Shown in pieces: positions 33,193 to 44,515 of a stretch of DNA of 64,000 nucleotides. This DNA comes from Chalara sp. BL73 (lineage: Eukaryota > Ascomycota > Leotiomycetes > Helotiales), in assembly GCA_918026815.1 (NCBI GenBank), contig CAKJVC010000010.1, positions 684,501-748,500 on the forward strand, in the 5' to 3' direction. Below the pieces are notes generated by a model. The model saw only the letters and a list, made by a program, of their open reading frames with translations. It searched no databases and was not told where the DNA came from. Position numbers and translations under genes: made by a program. Every line of letters starts with the position of its first letter. Positions within the stretch are counted from its first letter, which is position 1.

Positions 33193-33987
33193 AGATCTTG
33201 GATGTGGTTGGATATTGGGCATGCAGGTATAAGGAATGGGAATGGAAGCGGTGCATCATAATGAATTACAGCGCTTGTGTATCTGGTGGAAGGAGTTTAC
33301 GGCGAAAGACAGGTCCAAAGTCAATCTCCCATTTCGTCAATAGCACAATGCAGGCTAGATCTGTTAGTCTTCCAATCTAGCTCCTACCACAAACTCACTT
33401 GCATAATCGCTTTCTTTCCCATCAGTCACTCTTAATACGGTAAATTCCACTATCAAATAATTCTAACTTTGATGTATGATTTGGAAGCTTCATAGCTCAG
33501 GTTCTTTTCGCGGAACGCTTGTGTGAGACATAGCCAACAATTTTGATAATTAAACAACAGATCTTAATGTAAAAATGACGGGGGAGGATTCATTATAGCA
33601 TGCGCAGCCCAGGAGGCTATCTTCAAGACTCATACGTATGAGTTTGTTTCAGGTGGTTTGTCATGAGAGACTGAGACATAGATCTCTGCTTTGTTACCTG
33701 CTTAAGTTCAGTCTCGTTGGGATGCTGGGATTCAATCCCGTGTCACTTACTGCTCATGAATGAGAGCTGAGTTGATATATAGATGGGGTATTCTACTCTC
33801 ATGGTGATGTGTATGAGTGTGTCCTAGTTTAAACACTTTCTACCACAGCTATAGAAAATCGGCCCTGGACTACGAGGCATGAGAGAACAGGAGAAACTTG
33901 AGACCAAATTTAATGTTATAATAAGAGAGAGACTCATTCTGAGGGCTGGGTCCATCTAAAGTATTGAGAACTCACAGTTATCTTCCC
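33193..33987. other. Intergenic between ATG29 and the sulfotransferase remnant
   Basis: 3' flanks of two converging genes. Small open frames only; nothing recognised. Confidence 0.55.
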
Positions 33988-34888
33988 TTACGCATACAAG
34001 TACCACAAGAACCCCAAAACAGCAGCTCCTAAAACACTAGCAGCAGGAACGGCTTTCCGCAGGACCCTCTTACCATCAATATTGATCATGATATTGCTCT
34101 TCCTCTGGAACTCCATTGCCTCACTGACCCTAGGAAACGGACAATCTGGGACATCTACATCCAAATGCTACAGAGTGGCTGCCAGCCGTCCGCAAGCTTG
34201 GGGTCCAACAATCTTTCCTTCGGGGTGATTCTTCGTATTGTCTCATAGTACTCGCGATATGCAGATTTGGCCCTGGCCTGAAGTTCCGCTTTCGTAATTG
34301 CGCCATACCAACCTCGAACCATCGTTCTTGTCGTGGTCAAGAAACGATTTAGCGCATAGTTTAGGCTGACTACGGCAATGGCCACAGGATCAAAGACATT
34401 CTTGATGAATGTTGAATCGAAGCTTTTATACCAAGAATTAATGGCTCACTTGGCGGGGATGACTTTGGCTTCAGGATACGCAGCAATGAGCTCCGGAGCG
34501 AAAGCGAGTGGTGGAAAATCGCTGACGAGCTCGTAGTCTCCAAGTAGGTTGTGAATTCCTTCCGGCCATAAGGCGGTTCCGAAGAGGGGTTGGACGAGAA
34601 TTTGGTTCTCATGAGCTCTCCCCACATGTTGATGTCCTGCACATGCATCCACATGTTGAAGCCGTGGCATACCGGACCGCAGTATTTTAAGAGCAGCTTC
34701 CATTGCTTTAAGTATTAATCAGCGACCGAACGTCAAAGATGGGCATTAGACTTACAAGCAGTTCCTGTCCTGGGGATGCTCAGATGTAGAAACCTCATTG
34801 GTACAGTACGGGTTCTCGTTCGAGGGTCGACATTCTTGTCGGCGACAAAAAGCTCTGAAAACTTATCTTCATCCCTTAGGCTGCTCAT
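33988..34888 (-). pseudogene. Decayed sulfotransferase (Sulfotransfer_4-type)
   Basis: The remnant reads in order on the minus strand. MSSLRDEDKFSELF (from 34888) leads to MRFLHLSIPRTGTA, the P-loop-like 5'-phosphosulfate loop. A normal intron follows, then MEAALKIL, then a different frame with CHGFNMWMHVQDINMWGELM, then back to LLGDYELVSDFPPLAFAPEL and IAAYPEAKVI. An in-frame TGA at 34446-34448 sits where the family has an Arg in its TNRD motif. The frame continues as NSWYKSFDSTF up to DGWQPLC, and a further 1-nt shift is needed to read DVPDCPFPRVSEAMEFQ and the hydrophobic tail VLGAAVLGFLWYLY. At least three frameshifts and one stop make a functional product very unlikely. In fungi this family is often mis-named an NAD-dependent epimerase. 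Confidence 0.85.
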
Positions 34889-35823
34889 ATTGGGCAAACC
34901 AAATGTTGCTTCGGACAAAATGATTTCCCCCCCGGAGTGTCTACAAGGGCATGAGAGATACAAAGAAGATACCACTATACCACAATTGGTCTCACCACAG
35001 TTAGCGATAATAATAGCTAGGAAACATGTTGGTGTTGGAAAATGCGCATCTGTAATTGCTCAGTTTTGATCCATGGAAGTTGGAATGCATAAAAGACGAA
35101 AGACGCAAGCCTCTCTGCTTCAAATCGAATGGAACTTTGGGTAGTAACTGGTAAACTGGTAGGTAGCTCGTGGAGGAGTTACTAGTTTCTAGTTTATGGA
35201 GTTGGTAAGCTTTGTGATGCTAGGATACTTGTCACGACTAGGTCTAAATATTGTAACTAAATCGGGGAACCAATGTAGGTAGCAAATTAAAAGCATCTAC
35301 CCTATAATTTCTCCTGTTCCAGCGACAGTGATTCATCGTGGAATATTGCAGATCACGGTTGTGTTACCCGGCAAAATGCCCCATAGCTCGAGGGTATTGA
35401 TCCGAGTGGACATTTTCACAGTCCTCGATTCACAGGGCCTCGTCAGGGGACTCGGTGGGAACGAGCACTACCCCATGAAATGGCCTTGGCGTCTCAGCCC
35501 CAGCCTTATCCAAGCCGCTACACCATACAAAAACAAACAACCAACGAACGGCGCATACACCGCTCAGCGGGGTGGCTAGCTGAGAGAAGTGATGTCACGC
35601 TCAGCTTCTGCCTGCTCTCTCTACATCGCGAGGTCTCATCTGAACATGTCAGGCAGTCTTTGCACTCATTAGCCAAACTTGAAGGCTGATATTTGCCCCA
35701 ACCTTGTGTAATGACTTGACCTGCGCAGATTTCATAAATAAGATCGCGAGGGCTGTTCTTCTACGACCCGAAATATCGAAACCAACCAACCTGATTTGAT
35801 ACTACCGTTTGTACCTAAAACCT
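34889..35823. other. APP1 promoter region, no gene seen
   Basis: Divergent intergenic stretch between the sulfotransferase remnant and APP1. The plus-strand frame at 34776-35069 is antisense to the remnant and was left out. The rest looks like promoter and 5' UTR of APP1. Confidence 0.55.
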
Positions 35824-37190
35824 ATGACCTCGATTATTCGCAGAGCAACAAATATGGCTGGTACCGCTCAGGCGGTCCTTAACGCCTACCGGGAGACAGT
35901 GCTGGAAAAGAAGACGAGAGAGCACTGCAAATTTCATGACGTCGAGTCCAAGTTACCAGATGTCAAGAAGGAGCCAGCTGCGGACGGACGCCCTTCTTCC
36001 AGCACCGATGTTCTCAGCATCCTCGGGAAATGGAACCCTCTACCTCACAGCATCTCTGCCAACGATACTGTCTGGCTCTTCGATAACACTGCATATCGGA
36101 ACCCGAAAACAGGGAAGTGGGAGGCAGAGTTTGTAGCCGCTGTTTTCGATCAGGATACCGGCTTGGAAGTGAGCACAGTGGTGGCTGATTTGGCAGAGAA
36201 GCTTGGGATTGGGCGGGGCGATGCACAAGAAGAGATTATTCGCCAACGATTGATGCTGTTTATGCAGAACATTCTCCCAGGCAGAAAGGTGAAGGTTACA
36301 TTTGGGCAAAAAGACGAGTTGACACTTGGTCCCGGTGGAAGACACGGTATCAGCAGCGATATAAAGCCGCTACGGGCAGATTTCAAGGATGGCGATATTG
36401 TTCCTAGTGTTGCGAAAGTACCACAAGGCGCAAATGGAGTGTTGCACATGAATACAGCTTTCGCTGAGCCTGAGGGTTGGGCTGTGATCTCTGGTACGTT
36501 GTCTCCAACGCTTGCCATTCTCCACTAACAAGAAGACATAGACGTTGATGATACCATCAAAGTCACACAAACCAGCAGCCCAATCGGTATCATTCAATCA
36601 ACCTTCGTTGCCCAAGCTACTCCAGTTGCTGGCATGCCAGAACTGTATACTTTCATTCAGAGACTTATTAGCAATAGTGCACCTTGGTTCTACCTTTCTG
36701 CCTCCCCGTATAACCTTTACCCATTCCTTGCCGACTTCAGGCAGAGGTATTATCCTCAAGGAACACTGATTCTCAGGGATGCGAGTTGGATGAACCTTGC
36801 TGGGCTTCTCTCTAATCTCACGCTCGGTACCCAAGAATACAAAGTTGAGCGTATGACTAAGGTCAACTCTTGGCTTCCAAAGCGTAAGATGATTCTGATC
36901 GGAGATTCAACTCAGAGTGATCCAGAAGCATATGGCGAGATGTAAGACGCCTTCACCTAGTAATCATGCTCGGGTGCTAACGTTGATTTAGATACAACAA
37001 GAACAAGAAGTGGGTGAAACTAATTCTCATCCGTAGAGTTGATGATATCGCGGCTGTTGGTATTGAAGAAAAGAATGAGCCACAGCGGTTTGAGAAAGCG
37101 TTCAAGCATATCCCAAAGAACGTATGGCATGTCTTCGATAACCCTGAGGAATGCTACCCAATCATTAGTGAGGCGATCAAGAGGGGATGA
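35824..37190 (+). CDS. APP1: App1-type phosphatidate phosphatase
   Basis: Three exons (35824-36493, 36542-36941, 36992-37190) with 48- and 50-nt introns; 422 residues. An in-frame ATG at 35809 would add MYLKP; the second ATG starts the mitochondrial-like MTSIIRRATNMAG. The C-terminal domain is the DUF2183 haloacid-dehalogenase fold: WAVISDVDDTIK, where Asp224 and Asp226 are the catalytic DxDxT pair, then WFYLSASPYNLYPFL, FPRGTLxLRD-like YPQGTLILRD, KRKMILIGDSTQSDPE (motif IV with GDST.. DPE) and a final VFDNPEECYPII. App1 of yeast removes phosphate from phosphatidate to make diacylglycerol, at actin patches. This protein is shorter and lacks the SH3-binding tail. The N-terminal half contains WLFDNTAYR and LPGRKVKV blocks conserved in fungal relatives. 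Confidence 0.92.
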
Positions 37191-37641
37191 ACAGCAGGGC
37201 TCAATATGATCTGGCATAAGGGAGGCATTAGTGATTCCTGGAGTTGTGGCGTGGTCCACTTAAGTTTTGATTGGACGGGAATATGAGACTAATGATTGTT
37301 ATGAGGATTTTTACCAAAGCATGAGAATAACAGAAACATGATTCTTGTGCCAACAAATGATCGGACCCGGGCAGTGTGCTGGTGCAATAGTCATTCAATT
37401 AAATCAGAGACAAGGCTCACGGGGCTCGGTCACCTGAGAATGGAAATACATAGGCGTCATGTGCTGAAGCCTAAGTCTATGAGCAATGTTCCAGGTATTC
37501 CAGGCGCACATCTTCCGCCTTTCCTAGTAGAGCACGTGATAGTATGGAGACATGTAAGACAGCACGGCATTAGGTTCAAGTAAAAACAAAGGGTATCAAT
37601 TTACATCTATCCTTGACCTGGTTATGTGCCCTGCACGCTCT
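37191..37641. other. APP1 3' flank
   Basis: No gene seen. A plus-strand frame at 37338-37583 has no recognisable content. Confidence 0.5.
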
Positions 37642-38277
37642 CTATATCTTGCGAATCTTTCTAACCCAAACATTCTTTGGCAACCTGCCATTAGGCTTTC
37701 CGTATCCTTCCGTACCATCTATCATCTTACTCCCATATGCCAATGACATGTAGCTCTTGGTCCCAATATTTCTTTTCAAGTTCTCGACCTTGACTTGATA
37801 ACTGAATTCCCTATATCCCAACGCCGGTGTTCGTAATCGCTGGAAAATCGCTCAATTGAAGTCCAAAAAAAACCACGGCTGACCATCCGTCTTCCTCGCT
37901 GCATTATTTTCAAAAGGTAAAGGAGGTTGGCCATCCGTAGCGGCGGAGTTGTAGGTATGCAGCGCTTTTACATGAGCGAGACGTCGCTCTTCGTATGAAG
38001 TAGAAGACCATGATAGGCTGGGGTGGGAAGTGTAGAGGAGGAATGTGGTTATGAATCTTTTGAATCGGTGTCAGAAATTGATGGGGGGTCGATTGACGGA
38101 GGTGGAGGGGTGAAGTACATGAATATCAAGGCAAAGCTTAGACACCGCTGGACCCGTCGACTGGAGCGAGTGTAGTAGATGGTTGAGATCATAATTGTGG
38201 TATTTGAGGAAATGGTTGAGATCAGGGCCGGCACACGCGTCCTTCAACGGCGAGAAATGAAAGAAAAATAAAAACAA
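37642..38277 (-). pseudogene. Probable pseudogene: one frame of 212 codons interrupted by two TGA
   Basis: From the ATG at 38277 to the TAG at 37642 a single frame is kept, broken only by TGA at 38071-38073 and 37852-37854. The pieces read MFLFFFHFSPLKDAC.., then FITTFLLYTSHPSLSW.., then YREFSYQVKVENLKR.. and YGKPNGRLPKNVWVRKI at the end. The expected number of stops in unselected sequence of this length is about ten, so the frame probably was coding. Both breaks are TGA, which C-to-T change in CGA codons would give. The family was not recognised. Small introns removing the stops are an alternative. Confidence 0.45.
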
Positions 38278-40596
38278 AGAGCTTCGTTTAACGGAAGAGA
38301 CTGAATGTATGACCTCGAACTAGAACAATAAAGAACGATTGCTGGGGGAGCGACTGATGAAAATTAATAACAGGCCCAGAGAGCATTAACCAGAAGCAAC
38401 GCGGCAGACACGAAATATATTACTTGAGCCTGTTCTCAAGCAGACTATTGCAGATCTTAATCTCTAATTCGTCATCAGCATATAAATATCTGGAGCTTTG
38501 GTCGTGGCTCAAACCTGGATGAAAAGATTGACTCAGGGATGCGCGCCGGCAGTGGAGCCCGCATGTTCGGGCCCCCGGCCGTCCGTTGGAACAGAGCTGT
38601 CAGATCTTGGGTTGAAACATAAGTTGTCAAAAGCAAGAGCTCGGCGGATGCTTGGAGCCTCAAAATTTGTAAGGGCTTTTGCCAGATCAGTTGGTGATAT
38701 GCGGCTCGGAAGGAGTTTGAATCTTCGGATAGGAGACCTTTTTGATACCGCCGAGAGATGTCAAAGAGATGTTTTATTATTGGGAGTGACGTCACGGTGG
38801 ACTCGGTGCCTCCCCTGAGAAAGAAGGTATTGGCGATGGCTTGAGATATGAAAATAACCAAGAAAATTAAAATCAAAATGCTATGAATTCCGTATCAAAA
38901 ATCAAGCATGAAACACATAGTATATACCCTCCTTTTCTTGAGCCGTGCGGACTAGTTTGTTGACTATTTACTTCACTCGGCCCTTGCGTCCACCGGAACA
39001 GGAGTCTTTCTTGCATCTTATCCGCACATGCCGGTAGTCGGTGACATAGAGTTCGTCTAATGCGTGGCCATTGTTTCTTGACTCAGCTCAAAACGGCCCA
39101 GCTATTTTGCCTTTAAGACCATCTCTTGGCACATCAAAAATTCCTGGAGGTGCCCCAGATTTGTGTTACGGTAATTTCCTCCCCTTTTTTTGATGCACAA
39201 ATGGCCATCGTCCACACAGTCATGATTGCCCTATCAAGAAAAACAGCTAGACAGAAGTGCCAGTCGATCTCCTCGCGAATTGCATTCGCGTTGTGGTCAC
39301 AGAGCATGATTTCGAATTATTTGTATCCCCCTTGATCAAGCAGCACGCGCTACAACGACGTTCAGTAAACGTAGGTTTATCTCAATGATCACAAAGCATC
39401 CGACTGGTGGCTTGCCGAAACATTATTTACGAAATATGGATGGAACTAGTTGACTGGTCAACCCGCCGTCTGTTTTATCTGTTATGCCATCTAACACAGT
39501 GGCTGCTGCCGCAGTAAAGGACCGCTACTTACCCCCGTTATCATTTCGAGTTGACTCAAGCAAGAAATCAATCTTGTGGAACAACATTTTCTGGTATGAT
39601 GGCTACCTTATCGAACGCTGCTTTTCCAATCAAGCGTTCTTGATTCACATACTTTTGAGGTGGACGGTCCCTTTCTCCAGATGAATAGTGTGTTCGACAT
39701 GAACGATGAAGATAAAAAAGGCTGGCTTTGATACAGAGAACTTTTAGAGATTCCGTCCTAGGGTGCGTGCAGAGGAGACAATGCTACATGCAAAAAATCT
39801 ACCAAAAATCTTTTGATTGGAGACAGGACACCATATCCTCACGACGCTGGTGACAAATGGAGCTTTTCGATACCACCACAAAGACATTAGAGAGCTGTGA
39901 AAAACAGCACATATAAGCAGCGGAATTATACTCAGCAAATCGGACAAAAATAAGTTCACAAATACACTAGTGCTCCAGTTGCCAGGAAGACCCAGAAGCT
40001 TTGCCAGGCATTCGAGCAACATATTGCCAGAAAGCCTTAACTAAAATACTCGGAATATATCAACACTCAGTCCGTTGGCTTCTAAAAGTTACTAAACTGC
40101 TGTTTCAGGGTCACTCTGATTGGCGCTGCCATGGCATCAATGTGCGTGAATATCTTTCAAGAATAGGAGGTCTGGGTTCAACATCTGAAGCCATATTCAT
40201 TCTGGCTTTGATATACAAAGGGGACCAAAATCTCCAAGGAATGGAATGGCAAAGCTATCTTCTACAACAGATTTTCGCATTCTTTGCAAGGATCAGCAGG
40301 AAAGGTATTTTCTGGCGCGGTCGAAAAGAAACGGGCCACCAATCATGATGTTCAAGTGATGAGTAACGGATATCTAGGCTTACAACATGAATGTGAATCT
40401 TCACATGTACTTTTTTCCTCCAGACGGCAATAAATCAGAAAACTCCCAAACGCCGATTGCTAATTCCCCTAAGGTCACAAACCAGATTTCAAAAAATCAA
40501 AGCCAAGCATACTTTTCTGCCCATGTCTCCCCTCCAAAAATACTCAACTGGCCCCAGGAAGAAGCCTAAATTCCAAACCTTAAGTCTTCCATAATT
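38278..40596. other. 2.3-kb gene-poor stretch
   Basis: Apart from the minus-strand frame at 38475-38876, nothing is supported. Open frames at 39126-39335, 39484-39684 and 40001-40348 show no motif. No RNA gene or repeat recognised. Confidence 0.45.
38475..38876 (-). CDS. Doubtful small secreted-type protein
   Basis: A 133-codon frame begins with a possible signal peptide (MILIFLVIFISQAIANTFF). The rest has no known motif and no Cys pattern. The plus strand has an overlapping frame (38498-38818), so either could be chance. It is listed only because of the leader. Confidence 0.2.
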   Translation of the reverse strand: MILIFLVIFISQAIANTFFLRGGTESTVTSLPIIKHLFDISRRYQKGLLSEDSNSFRAAYHQLIWQKPLQILRLQASAELLLLTTYVSTQDLTALFQRTAGGPNMRAPLPARIPESIFSSRFEPRPKLQIFIC

Positions 40597-40947
40597 CTAA
40601 ACAATTACCGTTCCAGGCCACCCAGTTCCAGGCCTCTTATTACGACAGCCGATGATACCACATTTGCGGAGCCGGGGGTCGGAGTATATGGTACGCGGGG
40701 TTATGATGGGTTCTGGTTCCTTGACTTTGGGGACCGGGCTATCTTTTGGCCTTGAGAAGGGTCCGATGTGAGTCTTACAATTCGGGTTGGTCCAAAGGGC
40801 TAGCCCACTGCAGCTGCCCTTAGTAGCTATGATCGGGTCTCGCTTGGCTATGCTCTCAGAGTCGACGTCTCGTGGGATGGCGATGGCGGTGACCTGGGCG
40901 ATGGCAAGGGAGGAGAGCGCGAACGCGGTAGAGAGTTGGAAATGCAT
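40597..40947 (-). CDS. Small secreted protein, effector candidate
   Basis: Single exon, 116 residues, no homologue recognised. The signal peptide MHFQLSTAFALSSLAIAQVTA is followed by AIPRDVDSESIAKR, a short pro-segment ending in a Lys-Arg site for the Kex2 protease. The predicted mature chain holds four Cys (SCSG, NCKTH, KCGIIGC), many Pro and a basic pI. Size, secretion, Kex2 site and cysteines match fungal effector or antimicrobial-like peptides. It is isolated between gene-poor stretches. Function is unknown. Confidence 0.65.
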   Translation of the reverse strand: MHFQLSTAFALSSLAIAQVTAIAIPRDVDSESIAKRDPIIATKGSCSGLALWTNPNCKTHIGPFSRPKDSPVPKVKEPEPIITPRTIYSDPRLRKCGIIGCRNKRPGTGWPGTVIV

Positions 40948-41533
40948 GTTTCTGTTGTTTGGTTGTGTGCAACTGCTTGATTGATTGATTGTTTTTCAGA
41001 TTATGGAGACCAACAACATTGTTCTTTGCACTACTTATACACTAGTTGGACCTTTTGCAAGCAGCACCTAGTCGAAGGGAGTGACGAGCCGTAAACTCAG
41101 TCGTGGAGCAGCAGTGTTGTAGGAACAAATCCAGCTAGGCTGTGTTGCGGTCCATCCCGTTCTCCAAGGTTACGTTGGGGGCTGGGTTGGCCCGGAGGCT
41201 CTATCAGGATGCCGCAAAGCTGATTTGATCCATGAGCCCTGGTCTGCGTAGGGGAGCATCATGATAAAGCCTTGCTCCTTTCGAGCCAACAAATAGGAAC
41301 GAGCTGAAGTCGAGTTCTCTGGTTCTGCCTCAGGCCTTCCTCATCCTGCTCTGCACCGACCCAAGATGAAAGATGAAAGAGAATCAGCCCCTAATTTGTC
41401 TCAACATAGTGGAATATCGCGTAACTGCCCGCGTCCGTTCTTACAGGCAAAATAAGAAAAGGAGCTGGTGTTGTTGAAGAATTTTTTTTCTTTATTGACG
41501 AATACACCTATATATTAAGAAATAAGGTTTACA
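40948..41533. other. Promoter of the small secreted protein gene
   Basis: Non-coding; no repeat or RNA seen. The far side is the 3' flank of the HET gene, with a short T run near 41483. Confidence 0.55.
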
Positions 41534-43252
41534 CTAGACCAGCGTCACCATTTTGTCAAACCAAGAGTCAAACCATCTATGATCGATACCGCCTATAACG
41601 CCAACCCGTTCGTACTCCTCAACTCCTTGCTTTATACTTTGTTTCAAAATCAGTCCCCAACTCCCTGCTGTTCGAGACTCAAGTATTCGTATGATCATGA
41701 TTGGGTTTTCCTCGGAACAGTTCTCCAAATATCGGGTGTGATCGTCCTCGCGATAGAACTTAAAGTGCGAGGCGTAGATATGTTCGCTTGATGTCACCCA
41801 CCGCACTCTACACTTCAATTGGATGGATCCATACGTTACTCTTCCCTTTGGATCAAGACCCGCCGGAATGATATGAGGGCGTAACATTTTCGCTGCCGAA
41901 GAAATATTTTCATCCTCAGTGATCGGGAACATATTAGAAATATGGCGATAGGTGATAGGGTACCGATCGTAGGCGGCCCAAGACCAAGTCGGGGCAGAAC
42001 CGTCTGTTCTTGCCGCGCATATGATCGATTCGCCACCAATCGTCCAAAGAAGTCCTTTCAAATCTCCAAGCCAAATCCCAACCATATACTCGCTGTTCAT
42101 ATGAAGCTGCAGCTCATTTGCCAAGCCCGAGAGCGCTGGGAGACGATCAGACGATCGTGAGAGTTGACGCGAAGTAAATTCCTCGACAATGTTTCTCCAA
42201 GTCCGAAATGGATCAGATAACAACGATAACTCCGGTACATACATTTTGGCATGCGAGCTGACTCGATTGTGCGAGCTGACTCTATTTTCCATGGGGACAT
42301 CAAATGGTCGAAGTTTGTGAGCCTGCCATTCTTGGCTTGAGGCCATTCTTCCAGCTGGAGAGCACGCAAAAGTATCGCAACCTGCCAGGAGAACCGGAAC
42401 ATCCTCTTTCTGTTCCCTACATTCCCAATAGATATGGGAGAAAGTGAAATGCAGAACTCTTCTTGATAGGTTTTGTTCCTGCAAGGTCCAACCTCGACGT
42501 TGAAGGGGACTTCGATGAAACCGCTGGTCGCAGACTGAGATATAGTTTCTTAAATTCTCTTCCTGAGTGATAGTCTCATATGTGACCTTGTTCTTTGTCT
42601 CCGTCTTCCTTGTTTTGCTTTCTAGCCATATCCCTCCCTGACAATCCTTTGCTGACTCTGCTGCGATCGTGCAGATTGCGCCAGAGTAGATCTGGCCCAT
42701 ACAAGCCGTCTCCCTTTGCCAGTCGTCTTCGGAGTCCTGTATGATGCAAAGAGAGTCGACCCACACAAAGCGCACATTGAGCCGTTTTGCAATCTCGAAA
42801 AAGTGCTTGAATGTTCTGGGTAACTTGGCACGACGAAGTCGTTGTTTATGCGCCGATATGGTTGACAAAGTCGTCTTCCCAGCTTCTGGCATATTACTTC
42901 CCCAACAATAACTCAGCGTTAGGTAGTCTACGGGAGGATCATTCTGCGTAGACTCAATGAGCCGCGCTCGAGAGAAATCGAAGTCCCATCCAAGGTCTAC
43001 GAGTCGGGTTGGCCTGTACCGTGAATAGAGTACTTCTGAGCAGTAGTTATGTTTGCGCTGGCAACTGTGCAGCCAGTGAATGGGATCCTGAAGGCATGGC
43101 CCATCATAGACTTTGCCTTCGTGAGATGTCTGGGTGGTGCTAATGCTTGGGCGCGAGGATGCGATATAGGGCGAGGGCGAGTTTAGACTGGATGCCTCTT
43201 CTGGAGTGGAGCTTGACACCTTAGAAGAGCCTTTGATGATCAGTGTCTGCAT
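41534..43252 (-). CDS. HET-domain protein (heterokaryon incompatibility type)
   Basis: Long single-exon frame of 572 residues. It carries the HET domain at about 120-270: YLTLSYCWGSN, LPRTFKHFFEIAKRLNVRFVW, VDSLCIIQDSEDDWQRETACM and YSGAICTIAAESAKDCQGG. Upstream is the usual pre-domain WLHSCQRKHNYCSE with PTRLVDLG. C-terminal to the domain come RGWTLQEQNLSRRVLHF and LSRSSDRLPALSGLA, both typical of the family. Further C-terminal is a long region ending with WFDSWFDKMV. HET proteins trigger cell death on fusion of unlike strains and resemble innate immune receptors. The N-terminus before residue 60 is Ser-rich; an upstream exon could exist, since a frame at 43282-43479 lies just before it, but no in-phase splice was found. 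Confidence 0.93.
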   Translation of the reverse strand: MQTLIIKGSSKVSSSTPEEASSLNSPSPYIASSRPSISTTQTSHEGKVYDGPCLQDPIHWLHSCQRKHNYCSEVLYSRYRPTRLVDLGWDFDFSRARLIESTQNDPPVDYLTLSYCWGSNMPEAGKTTLSTISAHKQRLRRAKLPRTFKHFFEIAKRLNVRFVWVDSLCIIQDSEDDWQRETACMGQIYSGAICTIAAESAKDCQGGIWLESKTRKTETKNKVTYETITQEENLRNYISVCDQRFHRSPLQRRGWTLQEQNLSRRVLHFTFSHIYWECREQKEDVPVLLAGCDTFACSPAGRMASSQEWQAHKLRPFDVPMENRVSSHNRVSSHAKMYVPELSLLSDPFRTWRNIVEEFTSRQLSRSSDRLPALSGLANELQLHMNSEYMVGIWLGDLKGLLWTIGGESIICAARTDGSAPTWSWAAYDRYPITYRHISNMFPITEDENISSAAKMLRPHIIPAGLDPKGRVTYGSIQLKCRVRWVTSSEHIYASHFKFYREDDHTRYLENCSEENPIMIIRILESRTAGSWGLILKQSIKQGVEEYERVGVIGGIDHRWFDSWFDKMVTLV

Positions 43253-43942
43253 TCAAACATATCAAAACAGGTTTTTTGCGCCTACCATATGTAGTGTGTG
43301 TTTTTTTCCGAGGCAAGATTTTCGAGATAAAGGCCATGATGAGGCGCAGTCAACGGGACCCCGCAGATTTCGTGCATGGCCCACGGTTTACCATCGTTTT
43401 GCAGATCTCCCCTAAACGTAGAATCTTGGTCGAGCTCTCCGCTATTCATGAAACTTTTGCGCGCCGTCAAAACCTTCATGAAGAATGAGAAGAAGGACGA
43501 TAGGGAAGTGTAAATAGCGTACGTTGCTCGATTGCTAAGATGGTGGGGTGGGAGGTTTATTTTGGGCTGAGCAAAAGAGGACTAACAACGAGGCTGCAGG
43601 CTGCACAGCCCCTCAGTGTTGGGAGGTACCAATCAGCACTATGCCCAAAGCCACCACGAGGCTGAAAATTGCAACACAACCTCTTTCACTGGCGAGCTTG
43701 CGTATACGTATTGGAAAATTCTATGTTGGCTTTACAGTCGGCATCGATTTCGGCGCAAAAGTCGATCAAAGCGACAATATCAACCTTGGGCAATACATCA
43801 AAACGAATAGAATAGTCTCGCTTAAGCCCCTGATCAACCAAAGGTCTACGTAAATCAATGCTTGGCCAGGTCAGCGTATAAGGTCTGACTAGATCTATGA
43901 GTGAGCCACAGAGCTGTTGGAAAACATAGACTACGTAATCAA
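43253..43942. other. Region between HET and MOSC genes
   Basis: Overlapping short frames on both strands near 43282-43853 lack a recognisable product. It contains the HET promoter. Confidence 0.45.
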
Positions 43943-44515
43943 TCAAACGCATTCCAAAGCCTCAAATACTTCTGGTGCCTCCACCACAATTCGAGCCCTC
44001 TTTTCCACCTTCCCACCAGCATCAACGACACCCATTATCCCCGCCTTCCGCCCAACAACATTCCGGTCCCCATCCCTCACCAAGCACCTCTCCCTCAACC
44101 CCCTCTGGAATTTATCGATCTGTGGACAGGGGTTCCTGACCCCACAGACCCTTACCACCGCGTGTTCATCCCCCATCTGCTTTCCCTCGTTCAGAAAATG
44201 TAGTTTGGTTCCCGTACTAAGCGCCAAGAGATCGATCCCCTTCGTCGTGATATTTTCTCCTAGCTGCCCGGGCAGGACTTTAAAGGTGCCGTCAGCATTG
44301 GGGGTGAGGAACTCCGAAAAGAGCTCGGCGTGGATGAGATGTACTTGTCTGAGATTTGGGGGTGGGGGTCGGATATGCAACCGAGACCGGTGTTGTACAG
44401 TCACTCCAAGGTGGCAGTCTCCCTCAACACCAAGGCCTTCCAGGAGGTTGATGGAGTCTGCTGGATCCTTGTGGAATTTGTGGTCTGATGATCGGGCTAC
44501 GGAGAGGACTGACAT
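43943..44515 (-). CDS. MOSC-domain protein
   Basis: Single exon, 190 residues, made almost entirely of one MOSC domain. Blocks are GLGVEGDCHLGV (the GVxGDxH start), VHLIHAELFSEF, LPGQLGENITTKGIDL (the LGENLTxxG motif), VVRVCGVRNPCPQIDKFQ with the conserved Cys of the domain, and GIMGVVDAGGKV at the end. Related proteins include YiiM-type and the C-terminal domain of molybdenum cofactor sulfurase; MOSC proteins handle sulfur or molybdenum cofactor, and YiiM/YcbX act on N-hydroxylated compounds. No signal peptide. Substrate unknown. Confidence 0.92.
   Translation of the reverse strand: MSVLSVARSSDHKFHKDPADSINLLEGLGVEGDCHLGVTVQHRSRLHIRPPPPNLRQVHLIHAELFSEFLTPNADGTFKVLPGQLGENITTKGIDLLALSTGTKLHFLNEGKQMGDEHAVVRVCGVRNPCPQIDKFQRGLRERCLVRDGDRNVVGRKAGIMGVVDAGGKVEKRARIVVEAPEVFEALECV

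Noticed and set aside
33725..33750. GGGATTCAATCCC as a possible tRNA T-arm
   Set aside because: No acceptor, D-arm or anticodon stem fits around it on either strand.
43282..43479. Possible upstream exon of the HET gene
   Set aside because: No donor/acceptor pair was found that joins it in frame without a stop.
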